Below are positions 6,120 to 7,623 of a stretch of DNA of 7,623 bases, one piece after another; the stretch's first letter is position 1, and every line of letters begins with the position of its first letter. The position numbers and the translations under genes were made by a program. The DNA comes from CAYZHV01 sp046541355 (GTDB taxonomy: Bacteria; Spirochaetota; Spirochaetia; DSM-27196; Alkalispirochaetaceae). The notes below the pieces were generated by a model, which saw only the letters and a list, made by a program, of their open reading frames with translations, was not told where the DNA came from and did not search any database. The stretch is from assembly GCA_046541355.1 (NCBI GenBank), contig JBKHDM010000108.1:1-7623 (forward strand), in the 5' to 3' direction.

Positions 6120-7616
6120 GTGATTGTTTCGATCTCGGTGCCCGGGGGTATTGAGGCGTCTCTGTTGACAGTCTATCTCCTGATGGCTCTCCTCGCGGCA
6201 GGGGCCTCCCTCGCCGCTAGGGAGCTCAAGCTCCTGCTGGTCGCGCTGATCCATGGTGGAGCGGCAGCGCTGACAATACTCGCCTCGGACCTGATAACCC
6301 TCCTCATCGCCTGGGAGCTTCTCACCTTGAGCGCCTACGCCATCATCCGTCTCGGCGGCCGGGAGTCGAGGAGCGCGGCGTTCTGGTACCTCGCGGCGCA
6401 GATCTCCGCGGCGGCGCTCTTTTTTGTCGCAATCGCTATCCATGCGGGGGCAACCGGATCCCTCGCGGTGGAACCGCTGATCCCGGCGGCCGCGCCCTTT
6501 ATGCTCCTCGCGCTGCTCATCAAGACCGCCATGATGCCGCTCCACGGCTGGCTCGTCGGCTCCTACACGAGGGCTCCCCTGATCGGGAGTTTTGTCCTGT
6601 CCGCCTACGCCACCAAGGTCGGCGTCTACACCGCCGCCCGGACTCTCTCGTTTGAGGCCCTCGGCGCGCCGCTGCTCACCTACATCGGTGCGGTGATGGC
6701 GGTGGTGGCGGTCATAGCCGCCCTGAGGCAGCACTCCGCCCGGAAGCTCCTCTCCTACCACATCATCAGCCAGGTCGGCTACATGCTCGCCGGCGTCGGC
6801 CTCGCCCCGGAGACGGCGGGAGTGACGGCGGGTCTCTTTCACGCGGTCAACCACATCATCTATAAAGGACTTCTCTTTCTCGTCGCCGCCGTGGCGATCG
6901 ACCACTTCGGTCACGACGATCTGCGCCGGATGGGAGGGCTCTCAAAGCGGATGCCCCTCGTTTTCCTCTGTGCCGTCGTAGGAGCTGCAGCGATTGTCGG
7001 CGTGCCTGGAACAAGTGGTTACGTAAGTAAGGAGCTTCTCAAAAAAAGCGTCGGCGAGCTCGGAACCATCCTGCTCATCGCCGCAAGCGTGGGCACCGCA
7101 CTCTCCTTTACCAAGTTTCTCTACCTGATCTTCGGGCGCCGGAGCGCCACCGCCCCAGCGGCACCAGACAACGCTCCCGCCACGGCACACCACCGCGCCA
7201 CCGCCTCGGCGGCCGGGGATCACGCCGCCGCGCCTGGTCGACGGGAGCGTGGCCTGCCCGCCTCCGCGACCCGACCGGGTCTGCTCGCCCTCGCCGCCGC
7301 TTCGATCCTTATCGGTGTGCTGCCCCGGGTGGTGCCGGGGGTTCCCGGGGAGGGGTACTACGAGCTCTCCTCGGTACTCTGGGGCGTCGTGCCGGCGGTG
7401 GCAGGCGGACTGCTCTGGTTTCCCCTGCGCCCCAGACTCGTCCGGGCAGGGCGGACACGCCGGGAGGAGCCTGCTCTACGCGGTTACCTGAGCCACCTCT
7501 TTGTGCCGATCCTCCTCGCCCTCCGGGGATCCTACCGGATCGAGCCGCAGCGGGCGATAAGTGTCGCGGTGGCGGGACTCTTCTCTCTGGTGATACTTCT
7601 GGTCTATCTCGTCTGA
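6120..7616 (+). CDS. Proton-conducting membrane subunit (MrpD/NuoN/NuoM-like antiporter family)
   Basis: This 498-residue polytopic membrane protein belongs to the family shared by complex I antiporter-like subunits and the D subunit of multisubunit Na+/H+ antiporters. Residues that carry protons in this family are present: Glu66 in AWELLTLSAY, Lys135 in LLIKTAMMPLHGWL, Lys166 in ATKVGVY, His241/His245/Lys249 in HAVNHIIYKGLLF and Lys304 in PGTSGYVSKELL. The glutamate lies at 66, against about 130-145 in full-length relatives, so about two N-terminal helices appear to be missing. An Ala/His/Pro/Thr-rich hydrophilic loop occupies about 341-385. The start is GTG at 6120: an in-frame TGA sits at 6114-6116 and AAGGA at 6105-6109 gives a 10-nt spacing. 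No MrpC/NuoK-like gene lies upstream; any partner subunits would be beyond the window. Whether it works in an Mrp antiporter, a hydrogenase-type complex or alone cannot be told. Confidence 0.87.
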   Translation: MIVSISVPGGIEASLLTVYLLMALLAAGASLAARELKLLLVALIHGGAAALTILASDLITLLIAWELLTLSAYAIIRLGGRESRSAAFWYLAAQISAAALFFVAIAIHAGATGSLAVEPLIPAAAPFMLLALLIKTAMMPLHGWLVGSYTRAPLIGSFVLSAYATKVGVYTAARTLSFEALGAPLLTYIGAVMAVVAVIAALRQHSARKLLSYHIISQVGYMLAGVGLAPETAGVTAGLFHAVNHIIYKGLLFLVAAVAIDHFGHDDLRRMGGLSKRMPLVFLCAVVGAAAIVGVPGTSGYVSKELLKKSVGELGTILLIAASVGTALSFTKFLYLIFGRRSATAPAAPDNAPATAHHRATASAAGDHAAAPGRRERGLPASATRPGLLALAAASILIGVLPRVVPGVPGEGYYELSSVLWGVVPAVAGGLLWFPLRPRLVRAGRTRREEPALRGYLSHLFVPILLALRGSYRIEPQRAISVAVAGLFSLVILLVYLV

Positions 7617-7623
7617 CCCGCGG

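Noticed and set aside
6078..6914. A 278-codon minus-strand open frame antisense to the antiporter
   Set aside because: It is extremely rich in Gly, Arg, Glu and Asp with no domain pattern, while the plus strand encodes a clear membrane protein.

Overview
The window is a gene-dense stretch of bacterial DNA, visibly GC-rich with GC-ending codons and several GTG or TTG starts. Six genes lie on the plus strand and one on the minus strand, and all seven open frames are intact. There are no rRNA or tRNA genes, insertion sequences, CRISPR arrays or phage genes. No ribosomal or other marker gene is present to fix the taxonomy. A Gram-negative type bacterium is plausible because the four-gene cassette described below occurs mainly in such groups. 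A spirochaete is only a weak guess from the gene mix.

Bases 1-157 are non-coding or hold the unresolved tail of an upstream gene. Two adjacent GC-rich stem-loops (20-39 and 43-74) are followed by an AT-rich promoter-like island that leads into the first gene.

Bases 158-4237 form a tight four-gene co-directional cluster. It encodes a circularly permuted ATP-grasp ligase-like protein, an alpha-E (DUF403) helical protein, an Anbu-type proteasome-like peptidase and a bacterial transglutaminase-like cysteine enzyme. The first and second genes overlap by 8 nt, the third and fourth by 4 nt, and only 30 nt separate the second and third, so the cluster is almost certainly one operon. Comparative genomics has repeatedly noted this gene association. 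It is thought to be a peptide or amide-bond synthesis and cleavage system: the ATP-grasp protein would make a bond with help from alpha-E, while the transglutaminase-like enzyme and the self-compartmentalising Anbu hydrolase would cut or transfer it. Its natural substrate is not known to me. It is the most interesting content of the window.

Bases 4238-4365 separate convergent genes and carry several inverted repeats, including a plausible intrinsic terminator. A small GtrA-family membrane protein follows on the minus strand (4366-4821). It is divergent from a PlsC-like acyltransferase (4871-5989) with a variant catalytic motif and a long uncharacterised C-terminal part. A 130-nt gap with a hairpin touching the Shine-Dalgarno sequence precedes a proton-conducting membrane subunit of the MrpD/NuoN/NuoM family (6120-7616). 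That protein has an unusually short N-terminus. The second half of the window therefore looks like envelope and membrane functions with no evident link to the first half.
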